A stretch of 64,000 nt of DNA from Vallitalea maricola (GTDB taxonomy: Bacteria; Bacillota; Clostridia; Lachnospirales; Vallitaleaceae), in assembly GCF_036985595.1 (NCBI RefSeq), contig NZ_BTPU01000009.1, positions 109,839-173,838 on the forward strand, read 5' to 3'. Shown piece after piece: positions 50,444 to 60,593 of this stretch. The translations under genes were made by a program, and so were the position numbers. Numbering within the stretch: the stretch's first letter is position 1; each line of letters starts with the position of its first letter. The notes under the pieces were generated by a model. It was not told the DNA's origin and did no database searches. It worked only from the letters and a program-made list of their open reading frames with translations.

Positions 50444-52006
50444 ATGAATAAAAAAAACTGTACAGCTGAGATTCTTTTGAAATCAACAAATATATTTACT
50501 GCTACATCAAATAGTCCATTTAGTGGCTATATAGCTATTAAAGGAAATAAAATTATTTCTATTGATTCTATTGATAAAAGTAATCAATGGATTGGAACTA
50601 ATACAAAAGTTCTAGATTTGGATAGCAAAGTTGTTTGTCCCGGCTTTGTAGATGTACATACATTTTTTACTGGTTATGCTCTAAAAACCATTGGTGTAGA
50701 TTTAAAAAATGCTTTAACTCCTGATGAAGCAATTCAAATTGTGAAAATCTATTCAGAAAATAAACCTTCAGGAACTACTATACTAGGTCACAATTGGAAT
50801 AATAACTTATTTGCTAATCCTGGGAGTGCTATCCTTGATACCCTATTTTCTGATACACCAATTATTCTCTTTTCAAAAGATAATGAAACATGTTGGATGA
50901 ACTCTATAGCAATAGAAAAATATAACTTTACTCCAAATACATGTTATCCCGAAGCATTTTGGCGATTAATACCAGAAATTCTTAAGGATAAGCCCTATAT
51001 TATTCAAAAATTTAGGGAATATATGAAAATGTTAAACCAACGAGGAATTACATCTATAAAAGAAATGGGATTTGATGATTTCTATGGTTTTACAAATATT
51101 TTAGATGAAATGGAAAAATCCAATGAACTAACTTTACGAGTTTCATTTATGTCCCAACCTGTAGGTTCTGGAGTAAATATTCAAAATGGTATTTTAATGA
51201 GAGAACAGTTTAAAGGCGAATTTGTAAAATTCTCAGGTTACAACCGTATGACAGATGGCTCTATAGCTGTATGTTGTGGAGATTTAATTGAACCTTACAA
51301 TTGTCTTCCCGGCGTAACCTGTGCACAAAAAATTGATTATGATATGATTGAAAAAGAAGTTTTAGAAGCTGATGAAAAAGGATTTCGTTTCTCACTTCAT
51401 GCACAGGGAGACGGTGCCATTCGCAAAGTTATTGATATATATGATAAATGTCATAAAAAGAATGGAAAACTTACTAATCGCCATTCTATTACAGATTTGG
51501 AATTTTCAAATCCTATAGATTTAGAGCGTATGGGTCAATTAGGGATAACAGCAGAAATATATCCCCAAATTATGTCCCTAGGGTCAAAAAACAAAACCAT
51601 ACCTATGATTGAAAACAAAATCGGCAAGGAACGTGGTAGATACTATTGGAATAGACGTAAAATGATAGATAGTGGTATCAATGTTTCCTGCGGTACTGAT
51701 TTACCTTTATTGATTCCTGATATTCCTGAATCAATTTATCATGCCTGTGGTGGTTTATTCCCAGAAGGTGATATATTTAATAAAGAAAATACTCTTACAA
51801 TTAGTGAACTTTTAAAAGCTTGGACCATTGGAGGACAAATAAATCTAGGCAATGAAAATATTCTTGGTACTCTAGAAGAAAATAAACTTGCTGACATAAC
51901 CGTTTTGGATACAGATATATTTAATACACCAATAGAAGATATGAGAAAAGCTAAAGTTTGTTTGACCATATCAAATGGTAATATAGTTTATAATAACTTA
52001 GATTAA
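50444..52006 (+). CDS. Amidohydrolase (YtcJ-like, amidohydrolase_3 family)
   Basis: A 520-residue metal-dependent hydrolase. The early 'GKVVCPGFVDVHTFFTG' type motif reads 'SKVVCPGFVDVHTFFTGY' (HxH replaced by HTF), then 'GHNWNNNLF', 'FSLHAQGDGAIRKVIDIYDKC' (His, about 305), 'RHSITDLEF', 'GTDLPLL' (Asp near 430) and 'LGTLEENKLADITVLD'. The YtcJ group hydrolyses amide bonds, often of N-substituted amines. The ATG at 50444 follows GGAGG. It lies beside the frl genes, so a role in Amadori or amino-compound breakdown is possible but inferred. Confidence 0.82.
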   Translation: MNKKNCTAEILLKSTNIFTATSNSPFSGYIAIKGNKIISIDSIDKSNQWIGTNTKVLDLDSKVVCPGFVDVHTFFTGYALKTIGVDLKNALTPDEAIQIVKIYSENKPSGTTILGHNWNNNLFANPGSAILDTLFSDTPIILFSKDNETCWMNSIAIEKYNFTPNTCYPEAFWRLIPEILKDKPYIIQKFREYMKMLNQRGITSIKEMGFDDFYGFTNILDEMEKSNELTLRVSFMSQPVGSGVNIQNGILMREQFKGEFVKFSGYNRMTDGSIAVCCGDLIEPYNCLPGVTCAQKIDYDMIEKEVLEADEKGFRFSLHAQGDGAIRKVIDIYDKCHKKNGKLTNRHSITDLEFSNPIDLERMGQLGITAEIYPQIMSLGSKNKTIPMIENKIGKERGRYYWNRRKMIDSGINVSCGTDLPLLIPDIPESIYHACGGLFPEGDIFNKENTLTISELLKAWTIGGQINLGNENILGTLEENKLADITVLDTDIFNTPIEDMRKAKVCLTISNGNIVYNNLD

Positions 52007-52052
52007 TAGAACAAAAGAGGCTATGCCTGGTCCACATAGGGGATTTGTCCGT

Positions 52053-52161
52053 TAGCAAAGTTTCCTTAGTACATATGAAAACGCTTCTATTACATATACC
52101 TAAAAAGTAGGACTTTGCTATAAGATAAAAAATAGAGGCAGACATATTAGTTAGTCTGCCT
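52053..52161. terminator. Inverted repeats between the amidohydrolase and pgmB
   Basis: TAGCAAAGT (52053-52061) and ACTTTGCTA (52112-52120) form an outer stem. AGGCAGAC (52136-52143) and GTCTGCCT (52154-52161) form a compact hairpin flanked by A/T-rich DNA. The second is the likely two-way terminator for the convergent genes. The first, with 50 bases inside, is unexplained. Confidence 0.6.
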
Positions 52162-52231
52162 TCTATAATCACTTATTTTGTATTTAACAATACGTTAAAC
52201 TCCAATTAATTAATATCAACTAGTATATTTC

Positions 52232-52885
52232 CTACATAATATCTTCAAGCTCTATATCTTTTGTATGTCCATAAACAATATCTGCTTTGTTAAGAATCTT
52301 GCTATCTCCTATACCAACTGCGAACATACCTGCTGATTTAATGGCTTCTATTCCTGCTTCAGCATCTTCAACACCTATACATTCTGATATATCTACTCCC
52401 AAATGTTCTGCTGCTTTTAGGAAAATATCTGGTGCTGGCTTACCTCTTTTAACTTCAGCTGGGTTGACAATATAATCAATATCTTCTTCAATTCCTAATA
52501 ATCTTACTAAAGTAGGTGCATTCTTAGAAGCACTTCCTATGGCAATCTTGATGTTTCTCTTTTTAAGCTCAGCAAATAAGTCTTTTACTCCTTCAAAAAG
52601 GTTTTCCTTTGTGAACTTAAGTATCATTTCTTTATAATTTTCATTTTTTCTTGTTGCTAATTCTAGTTTTTCGTCCTCTGTAAAATCACTAGCTTTATTA
52701 GCATATTCAAGTATTCTTTCAAGAGATTCTATTCTTGAAACACCTTTTAATTTTTCGTTGAATTTTCTATCAATTTCTATTCCTATCTCGTTAGCAAGCT
52801 GTTTCCACGCTTGATAGTGTTGTTCACTTGTCTCAGTAATAACACCATCCATATCAAATATAAATAACTTGTATTTATTGTCCAT
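52232..52885 (-). CDS. pgmB: Beta-phosphoglucomutase
   Basis: A 217-residue HAD enzyme. The nucleophile motif 'FIFDMDGVITET' (Asp about 10 and 12), the cap domain with 'KLKGVSRIESLERIL', 'IGSASKNA' (motif II Ser) and the end motifs 'RGKPAPDIFLKAAEHLG' and 'GVEDAEAGIEAIKSAGM' are those of PgmB. It converts beta-glucose 1-phosphate to glucose 6-phosphate after disaccharide phosphorolysis. No phosphorylase gene is adjacent. The ATG follows AAAGGTGG. Confidence 0.93.
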   Translation of the reverse strand: MDNKYKLFIFDMDGVITETSEQHYQAWKQLANEIGIEIDRKFNEKLKGVSRIESLERILEYANKASDFTEDEKLELATRKNENYKEMILKFTKENLFEGVKDLFAELKKRNIKIAIGSASKNAPTLVRLLGIEEDIDYIVNPAEVKRGKPAPDIFLKAAEHLGVDISECIGVEDAEAGIEAIKSAGMFAVGIGDSKILNKADIVYGHTKDIELEDIM

Positions 52886-53251
52886 TTAGTCAACCACCTT
52901 TACGTAAATTATATTTTTAATACTAGTACGCTTAACATTTAAAATTAGAACTCTGCTATAGTAGTGTAAAGTATACACTATATGTTCAAAACATTCAATA
53001 TTGTATATTTAATACTTTTCCCCATCCATTCTTATACTCTACATAAAATACTTAATAACCACAATATAGATTACAATAATTGGTAGTAATTAATAATTAT
53101 CTATAGACAATAGTTGATAAAATTATAGTATTACAAAAGTTAACCATATTTTTTATATAAAAATATACTATTATGTAGATTTATATGTTATAATGATATT
53201 TACAACAATTAACTATATATTTACTATCAATAACTTGCAACAATTTATCGA
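52886..53251. other. AT-rich spacer with no gene seen
   Basis: No frame with a ribosome binding site was found. A TATAAT-like sequence near 53190 precedes the orphan terminator, so a short rightward transcript is conceivable. Confidence 0.4.
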
Positions 53252-53280
53252 AATATAGGGCTTATACCCTATATTTTTCT
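53252..53280 (+). terminator. Orphan terminator before the M28 peptidase gene
   Basis: AATATAGGG (53252-53260) and CCCTATATT (53269-53277) around CTTATA are followed by TTTCT. It faces right although no rightward gene precedes it, so it implies a short unannotated RNA or read-through control. Confidence 0.65.
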
Positions 53281-53491
53281 ACATAATTGTTTATCTTAAA
53301 CAAATAGGACTTATTATAACTCTAGATTACTCTTATTATGTCTTATCATTATACTCATTATATCTACATGGCACATTCACTCCAATATACGTACTTATAC
53401 TCATACTTAACTTTTAATAATCAGGACTTTATATCTTACTAACTATTAATAATAATTAAAATCAATTTTATGCAATGATAGGAGGATAAAC

Positions 53492-54820
53492 ATGAGAAAA
53501 AACATAACTGTTCCAGCAAAAATTATGACACTTGTTCTATTGACTTATCTAATAATACCTGCATTACAACCATCATTAGCTCATTCAAATTATCATGGTA
53601 AAAGCACGATTCGAGAAACTATAGAAACTCTTGCTTCTGAAGAATTCATGGGCAGACTTCCTGGAACCGAAGGTAATGAAAAAACTGTTGAATACATTAC
53701 TGACTTCTATGAAGAAATAGGATTAGATACATATGATGAAGATTATTATCATGATACTATCCAAACAGTATTCAACCCTGATGAACAAACCGCTAATTTA
53801 GAGATTTCCTTTGCAGATGGTACTAGTAAAACCTACAAATATGGCGAAGACTATATAGATTATCCATCTCTCATAGCTACTAATATAAATACCACCATTA
53901 CATTTGATAAGGAAGATAGCGATATCGAAAATAAGATTCTTGTAATAGATAAAAATGATACTACTTCAAGATGGGAAAGCAAAGCAAAAGCTATTTTTCA
54001 ACAAGTTGACAGCATGTTTAGAATAACCAAATTATTTGCTGAGCCAACCAACTATATACAAGTATCTAACAAACTATATAATGATTTAAAAACTAAAGAG
54101 ATTACTAATGTTAACTTACAGCTATCATATAATCCTAGAAAAGCCAATATTAAAAGTGTTATCGGTAAGATAAAAGGTGCTGATTCAACTAAAGCCGTAG
54201 TATTATCTGCACACTTGGATCATGTTGGTTGGGCAGGCGATACTATATTCTGCGGAGCAGTAGACAATGGTTCAGGAATAACAACTATTCTGGAATTAGC
54301 CAAAAGATTACAAGAACGTTCCGAGGAACAACCTTTTGAAACAGATATAATCATAGCTGCATTCAACGGTGAAGACTCTTTATTATCTTGTACCGAAGAT
54401 TTTGTATTGGATATGATGAATAAATATGATGAATTCTATGATATCAATATTGACACTATAGGCAAAAGTGACGGTGGTCTAATCTGTATGAACGGTATGT
54501 TTGAGGAATCCAGCATAAATACCACACTAAAAAAATCACTATCCAATTTCTTTATGGATAACCGTTTTTATTTATTAGATAAAACTTATGGTGGAAGTGA
54601 CCACATGTTGTTCAATAAATATAATATTGCAGGAATTACTCTAGGGCAAAAAGATGTATTTGGTGAAAATAATACCACTAAAATACATACCAAAGAAGAT
54701 ACCATAGATATAATTAATTACTTACAAATAGAACAAGTTACTGATATCTTATATGATTTCATAATAACCAATGATGGTACAATATATAAACCATTAGAAA
54801 CCTTAAAAAAATCAGCATAA
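53492..54820 (+). CDS. Secreted M28-family aminopeptidase
   Basis: A 442-residue exported metallopeptidase with a signal peptide (about 1-30). The C-terminal half holds the M28 metal site: His in 'AHLDHVGW' (about 241), Asp in 'GAVDNGSG' (about 258), 'AAFNGEDSLL' (about 291), Asp in 'NIDTIG' (about 321) and His in 'GSDHMLF' (about 370). Family members usually have Glu-Glu where this has Glu-Asp; the catalytic Glu is kept and the metal ligand changed to Asp. The N-terminal third is family-like ('ASEEFMGRLPGTEGNEKTVEYI'). The ATG follows AGGAGG. Confidence 0.9.
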   Translation: MRKNITVPAKIMTLVLLTYLIIPALQPSLAHSNYHGKSTIRETIETLASEEFMGRLPGTEGNEKTVEYITDFYEEIGLDTYDEDYYHDTIQTVFNPDEQTANLEISFADGTSKTYKYGEDYIDYPSLIATNINTTITFDKEDSDIENKILVIDKNDTTSRWESKAKAIFQQVDSMFRITKLFAEPTNYIQVSNKLYNDLKTKEITNVNLQLSYNPRKANIKSVIGKIKGADSTKAVVLSAHLDHVGWAGDTIFCGAVDNGSGITTILELAKRLQERSEEQPFETDIIIAAFNGEDSLLSCTEDFVLDMMNKYDEFYDINIDTIGKSDGGLICMNGMFEESSINTTLKKSLSNFFMDNRFYLLDKTYGGSDHMLFNKYNIAGITLGQKDVFGENNTTKIHTKEDTIDIINYLQIEQVTDILYDFIITNDGTIYKPLETLKKSA

Positions 54821-54848
54821 CAACCTAAAATAATAAATTCTAATATAG

Positions 54849-54893
54849 AACAAGGAGATAGCTTACTAAATAATCTATTTCCTTGTTTTTCTA
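54849..54893 (+). terminator. Terminator of the M28 gene
   Basis: AACAAGGA-(G)-ATAG pairs with CTAT-(T)-TCCTTGTT, followed by TTTCT. Confidence 0.8.
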
Positions 54894-55062
54894 TAAATAT
54901 AAATAAAATTCATTTTAATTTCTTCTAATATTTATAAAATTAAGAAATACAGACTAAAATCCTTTTAACTGCAACACATTTTTGTTATAATAATAGATAA
55001 CGCAAAATTACTCAATATGGACTAATATAACAATTGGAATTAGTTTTAAGTAGGTGAAATAT

Positions 55063-58000
55063 ATGATTCAATTTTCTCTTGATGATATACGCAGATTATG
55101 TAATGATAAGACTTTCATGAAGGGTGTAAAATATTACAATAAAGGTCATGTAGAGGATATAAACTTTTATACTGATTTCTTTGACATAAAAGTCAAGGGA
55201 ACTGACTTATATAATGTTCTGCTGGAATTTGACCATAATAACGGTAAGCTCAATTATATGGAATGTAATTGTAAAGCATTCCAAAAATATTATGGTGCCT
55301 GTAAACATATAATAGCTGCTTTATTGACTATTTTATACAGGCAGGATGAATTCAATAAGAATTATATAAATAATTCCTATGACAATGTAATTGAAAATTT
55401 CTCGAAAGCTATGATAGGCAGGACAAGCAAGGCTATCAAAAAAACTCCTGTCAATATTGAAATCACCTTTTTTCCAATAAGCATCTATAATAACTATTAT
55501 TCATCATCTTATAATCTAAGAATTGGAGATAAAAGACTATATACCCTCAAGAATTTTAATGAACTGTACAAAAAATATAAGACCGGTGGAAGTATAACAT
55601 ATGGAAAAGAATTTGTTTTTGACACTAATAATCATTACTTCAAAGATTGTGATGACAAGTTCATAAACACTATAGGTGACTATTATGAAACTGAAAAATT
55701 CATTAATAAAGATACAGGTTATAGAAGTAGTTTTACTGGTTATAAAAATAATATAGCCCTGCCTGAAACCTACATCAAAAAAACTCTATCCATATTGGAA
55801 AATAGAAATTTTAACATTAATTATAATGATATCATATATAGAAATTGCAAGATACTAAGTGATATAAATATGAAATTTGACGTAAAAAAATCCTCTAATA
55901 TTATTGTCATCACTATAAAAAATAATCAAAACTTCTTTAGATTAACCAAAGAATGTAAATATGTTTTCTATGACAATAATGTTTATAAGTTATCATCAGA
56001 AAAACAGCAGCTATTTCATGTTATTGATAAAACCTTTAATAATAAAACCAAATCAATAGAACTGAGTATCAATTATAAACACAAATTCGTATCAACCATA
56101 TTACCGGTCCTAAAAGAACTTGGAACAGTTCATATGGACTCAGAAATATCAGATAAACTATACTCAGGAGACTTTTCCTGTGAAATCTATCTGGACAAAT
56201 ATTTTGATACTGTAAAAGGTACTATCAACTTTAATTATGGTGGTTACAAGATAGGTATTATACCTGAACAAAAACCAGACATACCAAAAGATATAATATT
56301 AGTTCAAGATATCAAGAAGGAAGCAATCATATTATCACTTTTGAAAGAAGCTTCCTGTGTGAAATCAGAAGAAGACGATTTTTTTACTATAGAAGATGAA
56401 AGCAACTTATACGATTTCATCTATTACTATTTGCCCAAATTACAGCAATTGGCTACAATATACTACTCTGAGAATTTTAAAAACATTCATATCAGAGAAG
56501 AATACGACATGCAAGGTGGAATTAGATTAAGTGAAGAATCTAACATGTTGGAAATATCTTTCGGCATTGAGGGCATAGAACAAGATGAACTTGTTTCTAT
56601 AATGAAATCCCTAAAAGAAAAGAAACGATATTACAAATTAAAAAATGGAGGTTTCCTGCCCCTAGAAAATCAAGAAGCAATAAATCTATCTACAGTTATT
56701 AATGGACTTAATCTATCTTCTAAAGATTTTAAAAATGAAATAATCAAGGTACCTAAATATAGAGCTTTCTATCTTGATACTCTGTTGAAAGAAAAAAACA
56801 TTAGCATTTTTAATCGTAATGAAGGTTTTAATAAGCTGGTAAAAGATATAACAGAACCAATAGATATGGAATTCACTCCACCTAGTACCCTGGAAAAAAT
56901 ACTTAGGGATTATCAAAAATTTGGTTTCATGTGGCTGAAAACCTTAGCCTATTATGGTTTTGGGGGAATCCTTGCTGATGATATGGGACTTGGTAAAACT
57001 ATACAATCAATTGCACTAATCAAATCAACTGAGAGCCAGAATCCTTCATTAGTTGTAGCCCCTACATCTCTGGTATACAACTGGGCAGATGAAATAAAGA
57101 AATTCGCACCAGATTTAAATGTTTTGATACTAACTGGAAATAGAAAAGATAGACATGAATATTTTAAAAAAATCAATGATAATGACGTTATTATAACCTC
57201 CTACGGATTATTAAAAAGAGATATAGAAGATTACACTGATTATTTATTCGAGTACTGTTTTATTGATGAAGCGCAACATATAAAGAATCCTAACTCATTG
57301 AATGCGAAAGCTGTAAAATTAATACCTTCAAAAGTTAGGTTTGCTCTGACAGGTACACCTATAGAAAACTCTTTAATGGAATTATGGTCAATATTTGATT
57401 TTATTTTACCTGGTTATCTATTGAGCAACAGGAAATTCACATCCAATTATGAACGACCAATCATTAAGAACAGTGATGAAGAAGCTCTCAACCAATTAAA
57501 CAATCAGATAAAACCCTTTATCCTTAGACGACTAAAAACAGATGTATTGACTGAACTACCCCCTAAAATAGAAACGAAAATGTCTACAGATTTAACTGAA
57601 AACCAGAAAAAAATATATCTAGCATATTTAAAGAAAACTAAAAAAGAAATAGCCCAAGAAATTACTGACAAAGGTTTTAATAAAAGCAAAATGAAAATAT
57701 TAGCAGCTCTCACAAGGCTAAGACAAATATGCTGCCACCCTTCTACATTCATAGAAGATTATAAGGGTGATAGCGGTAAATTGCAATTATTACTAGAGTT
57801 AGTGACCGATGCCGTAGAAAGCGGCCATAGAATACTTTTATTCTCTAGTTTTACAAGTATGCTTGGTATAATAAAAGATTCATTAGATAATCATGAAATC
57901 TCTAATTACTACTTAGATGGCTCAACTAAATCAGAAGAACGTAGAGATATGGTGAATGATTTTAATGATGGGGATACCAGCGTTTTCCTTATATCATTAA

Positions 58001-58284
58001 AAGCTGGTGGAACAGGACTTAACCTAACCGGAGCTGATATGGTTATCCATTATGATCCTTGGTGGAATCCAGCTGTAGAGGATCAAGCAACTGATAGGGC
58101 ATATAGGATAGGGCAAGATAAATCTGTTCAAGTCTTCAAGTTGATAACCGCTGGAACAATAGAGGAACGTATATATCAATTACAGCAAAAGAAAAAATCA
58201 ATGATTGATTCTATTATAAAACCAGGTGAAACAATGTTGACTAAGTTAAGTGAAGACGAGATAAAATCATTATTTGACTTATGA
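55063..58284 (+). CDS. SNF2-family helicase with SWIM zinc finger
   Basis: A 1,073-residue protein. A SWIM finger lies at about 67-83 (CNC...CKH), then a long lineage-specific middle region. The SNF2 motor follows: 'GGILADDMGLGKTIQSIALI' (Walker A, about 636), 'CFIDEAQHIKNP' (DEAQ, about 734), 'FALTGTPIENSLMELWSIFDF', 'RLRQICCHP', 'LLFSSFTSML' and 'LKAGGTGLNLTGADMVIHYDPWWNPAVEDQATDRAYRIGQ'. Such bacterial proteins remodel nucleoprotein complexes. The ATG at 55063 follows AGGTGA; a GTG three codons earlier is possible. It stands alone. Confidence 0.93.
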   Translation: MIQFSLDDIRRLCNDKTFMKGVKYYNKGHVEDINFYTDFFDIKVKGTDLYNVLLEFDHNNGKLNYMECNCKAFQKYYGACKHIIAALLTILYRQDEFNKNYINNSYDNVIENFSKAMIGRTSKAIKKTPVNIEITFFPISIYNNYYSSSYNLRIGDKRLYTLKNFNELYKKYKTGGSITYGKEFVFDTNNHYFKDCDDKFINTIGDYYETEKFINKDTGYRSSFTGYKNNIALPETYIKKTLSILENRNFNINYNDIIYRNCKILSDINMKFDVKKSSNIIVITIKNNQNFFRLTKECKYVFYDNNVYKLSSEKQQLFHVIDKTFNNKTKSIELSINYKHKFVSTILPVLKELGTVHMDSEISDKLYSGDFSCEIYLDKYFDTVKGTINFNYGGYKIGIIPEQKPDIPKDIILVQDIKKEAIILSLLKEASCVKSEEDDFFTIEDESNLYDFIYYYLPKLQQLATIYYSENFKNIHIREEYDMQGGIRLSEESNMLEISFGIEGIEQDELVSIMKSLKEKKRYYKLKNGGFLPLENQEAINLSTVINGLNLSSKDFKNEIIKVPKYRAFYLDTLLKEKNISIFNRNEGFNKLVKDITEPIDMEFTPPSTLEKILRDYQKFGFMWLKTLAYYGFGGILADDMGLGKTIQSIALIKSTESQNPSLVVAPTSLVYNWADEIKKFAPDLNVLILTGNRKDRHEYFKKINDNDVIITSYGLLKRDIEDYTDYLFEYCFIDEAQHIKNPNSLNAKAVKLIPSKVRFALTGTPIENSLMELWSIFDFILPGYLLSNRKFTSNYERPIIKNSDEEALNQLNNQIKPFILRRLKTDVLTELPPKIETKMSTDLTENQKKIYLAYLKKTKKEIAQEITDKGFNKSKMKILAALTRLRQICCHPSTFIEDYKGDSGKLQLLLELVTDAVESGHRILLFSSFTSMLGIIKDSLDNHEISNYYLDGSTKSEERRDMVNDFNDGDTSVFLISLKAGGTGLNLTGADMVIHYDPWWNPAVEDQATDRAYRIGQDKSVQVFKLITAGTIEERIYQLQQKKKSMIDSIIKPGETMLTKLSEDEIKSLFDL

Positions 58285-58313
58285 TATGAATTACATCTGT
58301 TATCTTTAACCCA

Positions 58314-58400
58314 AAGGGCTTCCTCATTATACATGGCACTTATCCTCTATAAGCTAAACTTTTTAGAAGATAGGAATTAATGTAATATGAGAAAGCTCTT
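58314..58400. repeat. Long imperfect inverted repeat between the SNF2 and splB genes
   Basis: Left arm 58314-58334 begins AAGGGCTT and right arm 58380-58400 ends AAGCTCTT. About 18 of 21 positions pair, with about 45 bases between. It is probably a two-way terminator for the convergent genes, or a small repeat remnant. Confidence 0.5.
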
Positions 58401-58412
58401 CATAAATAATTA

Positions 58413-59429
58413 TCAAATTATATATTTAATCTCACTATCCGAGAAATATGTTCCTAACTGTTCCTTGAAGAAATCTTTCATCTCTGATAACTGTTCCTTA
58501 TTATAAACATATTTACCGTAACCGAATTGACCGTATTTAAAAGCTCTTTCCTCATCGGTCATTGGTAATGAAGTCTCTGGAAATATCTCGTTAATCCTAT
58601 TTTTGGCTTTAGTTGTATATCTATGGGATATTATCTCAAAGCTGATATTTTTATGTTTATCCACAGCTAACTTATTATTTAAATCTCTTATCAACATTTT
58701 ATACTCTTCTTTCCACCCATCATATACAAATACAGGTGCAATTATGAAACCAATAGGATAGTCTGCATTCAATACCTTGTAAGCCGCTTCAATCCTGTTT
58801 CTCATACTAGGGGTTCTATGTTCATAACTATTGATGACTTTATCGGTATTGATACTGAACCTGACAGTTGTATGTCCATTATGCTTGGCACCTACTATAT
58901 CTTCTACATTAGTGAATTTTGTAACGAAACGAAATCTTCCTAGTTCTTCTTGTGCAAAGAATTCTATGGTTTTATTAAGGGCATGTGTATAAGGCTCTAC
59001 TGGTAGAGGGTCGGATGTTGCTGCGCCTTCAAATATTGTAATTTCTCCATTTCTTTCATTCATATATTTCTTAGCCCTGGCTAATATTTCATCTAGATTT
59101 ACATATATTCTTGTATATGGTTTATCACCTAACTGAGTATTAAGATAACAATACTCACACTGTCCCATACAACCTGTTACAAGGGGTAATTGATAATGGG
59201 CAGAAGGTTTACAAGTCTGAAAGGATAGACTCTTCTTCACTCCAACTACAAGAGTATTTTTCCCATGACTATATTTTTCTACCTTGGTTGTACCTGGTAT
59301 CCCTTTGGTTCTAGTAGTTTCCAACATAATAAGTTCAATATCCTTATCCAGAAATTCCTTATATAACTTCTCTCCCAAAGGATAATTCAAAGCATCCTTC
59401 TCTATTAAAACTCTCTTGGGTATGAACAT
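58413..59429 (-). CDS. splB: Spore photoproduct lyase
   Basis: A 338-residue radical SAM enzyme that reverses the spore photoproduct thymine dimer at germination. It has the cluster motif 'GCMGQCEYCYLNTQLGDKPYTRIYVNLD' (Cys about 87, 91, 94), 'EGAATSDPLPVEPYTHALNKTIEFFA' and 'RFSINTDKVINSYEHRTPSM'. The ATG at 59429 follows GAGGTG by 6 bases; a GTG three codons upstream is less likely. It follows uvsE by a few bases in the same operon, and implies a spore-former. Confidence 0.95.
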   Translation of the reverse strand: MFIPKRVLIEKDALNYPLGEKLYKEFLDKDIELIMLETTRTKGIPGTTKVEKYSHGKNTLVVGVKKSLSFQTCKPSAHYQLPLVTGCMGQCEYCYLNTQLGDKPYTRIYVNLDEILARAKKYMNERNGEITIFEGAATSDPLPVEPYTHALNKTIEFFAQEELGRFRFVTKFTNVEDIVGAKHNGHTTVRFSINTDKVINSYEHRTPSMRNRIEAAYKVLNADYPIGFIIAPVFVYDGWKEEYKMLIRDLNNKLAVDKHKNISFEIISHRYTTKAKNRINEIFPETSLPMTDEERAFKYGQFGYGKYVYNKEQLSEMKDFFKEQLGTYFSDSEIKYII

Positions 59430-59440
59430 ACCTATCACCT

Positions 59441-60400
59441 CTACAATTCAAATGATGTTTTATCTATATAACTCCAGTCCTTTTTTAATTCTTTTATGTC
59501 TTCCATTAACTTAAACAAAGCAATTTCTTTTTTCTTGGATTCCAGCATTATATCAAAATCTCTATTTTGTACATTTCTTACTTGATCCACAAAATCTATG
59601 AATTCCTTTGCAAAAATATAATCCGAATGTTTTCTATCTAGTTCATTATCCCTGCCGCTAGAATAATGAATCTTAGGGAGCCATACATCATTATTCCAAG
59701 TATCAAAGATATCTCCTATATATTCATAAAGATTTTCTCCTTCATTATTACAGCGATAATGATGAGCATCCAAAACCATGGGTACTTTCAATTCATTACA
59801 TAATTTGAGGACATCAATGATATTAAAAATCTTATCATCGTTTTCAATGATTATCTTATCAGTAACTATCTTTGGAAAATGTTTAAAATTAGTGATGAAC
59901 CTATTGATAGACTCTTTTTTACCTCCCATAGAACTACCTACATGTATAATTATTTTTCCATTGGATAAACCTATATCCTCCAGTATCATTGCAAGAAAAT
60001 ATAGATTTGTTATTGTCTTTTCCACTATATCTTTATTGGTACTGTTAATTACATTGAATTGATCTGCATGTAGATCAACTCTCATATCATATTTCTTTAT
60101 TAACTTACCTATATATTCAAAATCTATACTGAAAAATTTTCTATAATTCCAATCAACTACATCAGGATGTGTAGCCAAGGGTACTAAATTAGATGTTAAA
60201 CGATAAAAATGAATGTCATTTTCTGCGTTATAATTTAATATTTTCTCAAGATCCTGTAAATTAGATAAAGTAACCTTTTTCAATTTATTGATTTTCTGCT
60301 CTGAGGTAAGGCTCTTGTAATGTCTATAAGTAACAACACTTGATGATGTAACTTTTTCTAAATCCAGCGCTAGAGAAACGTATCCTAATCTACACTTCAT
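59441..60400 (-). CDS. uvsE: UV DNA damage endonuclease
   Basis: A 319-residue TIM-barrel endonuclease of the UvdE/UVDE family, which nicks 5' to UV photoproducts and other lesions. Typical segments are 'RLGYVSLALDLE', 'NAENDIHFYRLTSNLVPLATHPD', 'KYDMRVDLHADQFNVINS', 'KIIIHVGSSMGGK', 'IIIENDDKIFNIIDVLKLCNELKVPMVLDAHHYRCNN' and 'LPKIHYSSGRD'; the His/Asp/Glu metal ligands are present. The ATG follows GAGGAGG. It is the first gene of a two-gene UV repair operon with splB. Confidence 0.95.
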   Translation of the reverse strand: MKCRLGYVSLALDLEKVTSSSVVTYRHYKSLTSEQKINKLKKVTLSNLQDLEKILNYNAENDIHFYRLTSNLVPLATHPDVVDWNYRKFFSIDFEYIGKLIKKYDMRVDLHADQFNVINSTNKDIVEKTITNLYFLAMILEDIGLSNGKIIIHVGSSMGGKKESINRFITNFKHFPKIVTDKIIIENDDKIFNIIDVLKLCNELKVPMVLDAHHYRCNNEGENLYEYIGDIFDTWNNDVWLPKIHYSSGRDNELDRKHSDYIFAKEFIDFVDQVRNVQNRDFDIMLESKKKEIALFKLMEDIKELKKDWSYIDKTSFEL

Positions 60401-60593
60401 TTCATTATCCTCCTCATCTATACAATATTATTATCCTTATTAAATATTTTTTTTATACAAAATAGGCTTATTAATTATACAAAAAAATATCAATTGCTTA
60501 ATATCTTTATTTTAAATTGCATACAAGTATTATGTTTGTTATTATTATATATGTTATATATTCTTTTATTATATACTGTTTGGAGGATATTCT

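Noticed and set aside
52074..52087. A catabolite-response-like sequence TGAAAACGCTTCTA
   Set aside because: Two mismatches, and it lies between convergent genes after a stop rather than at a promoter.
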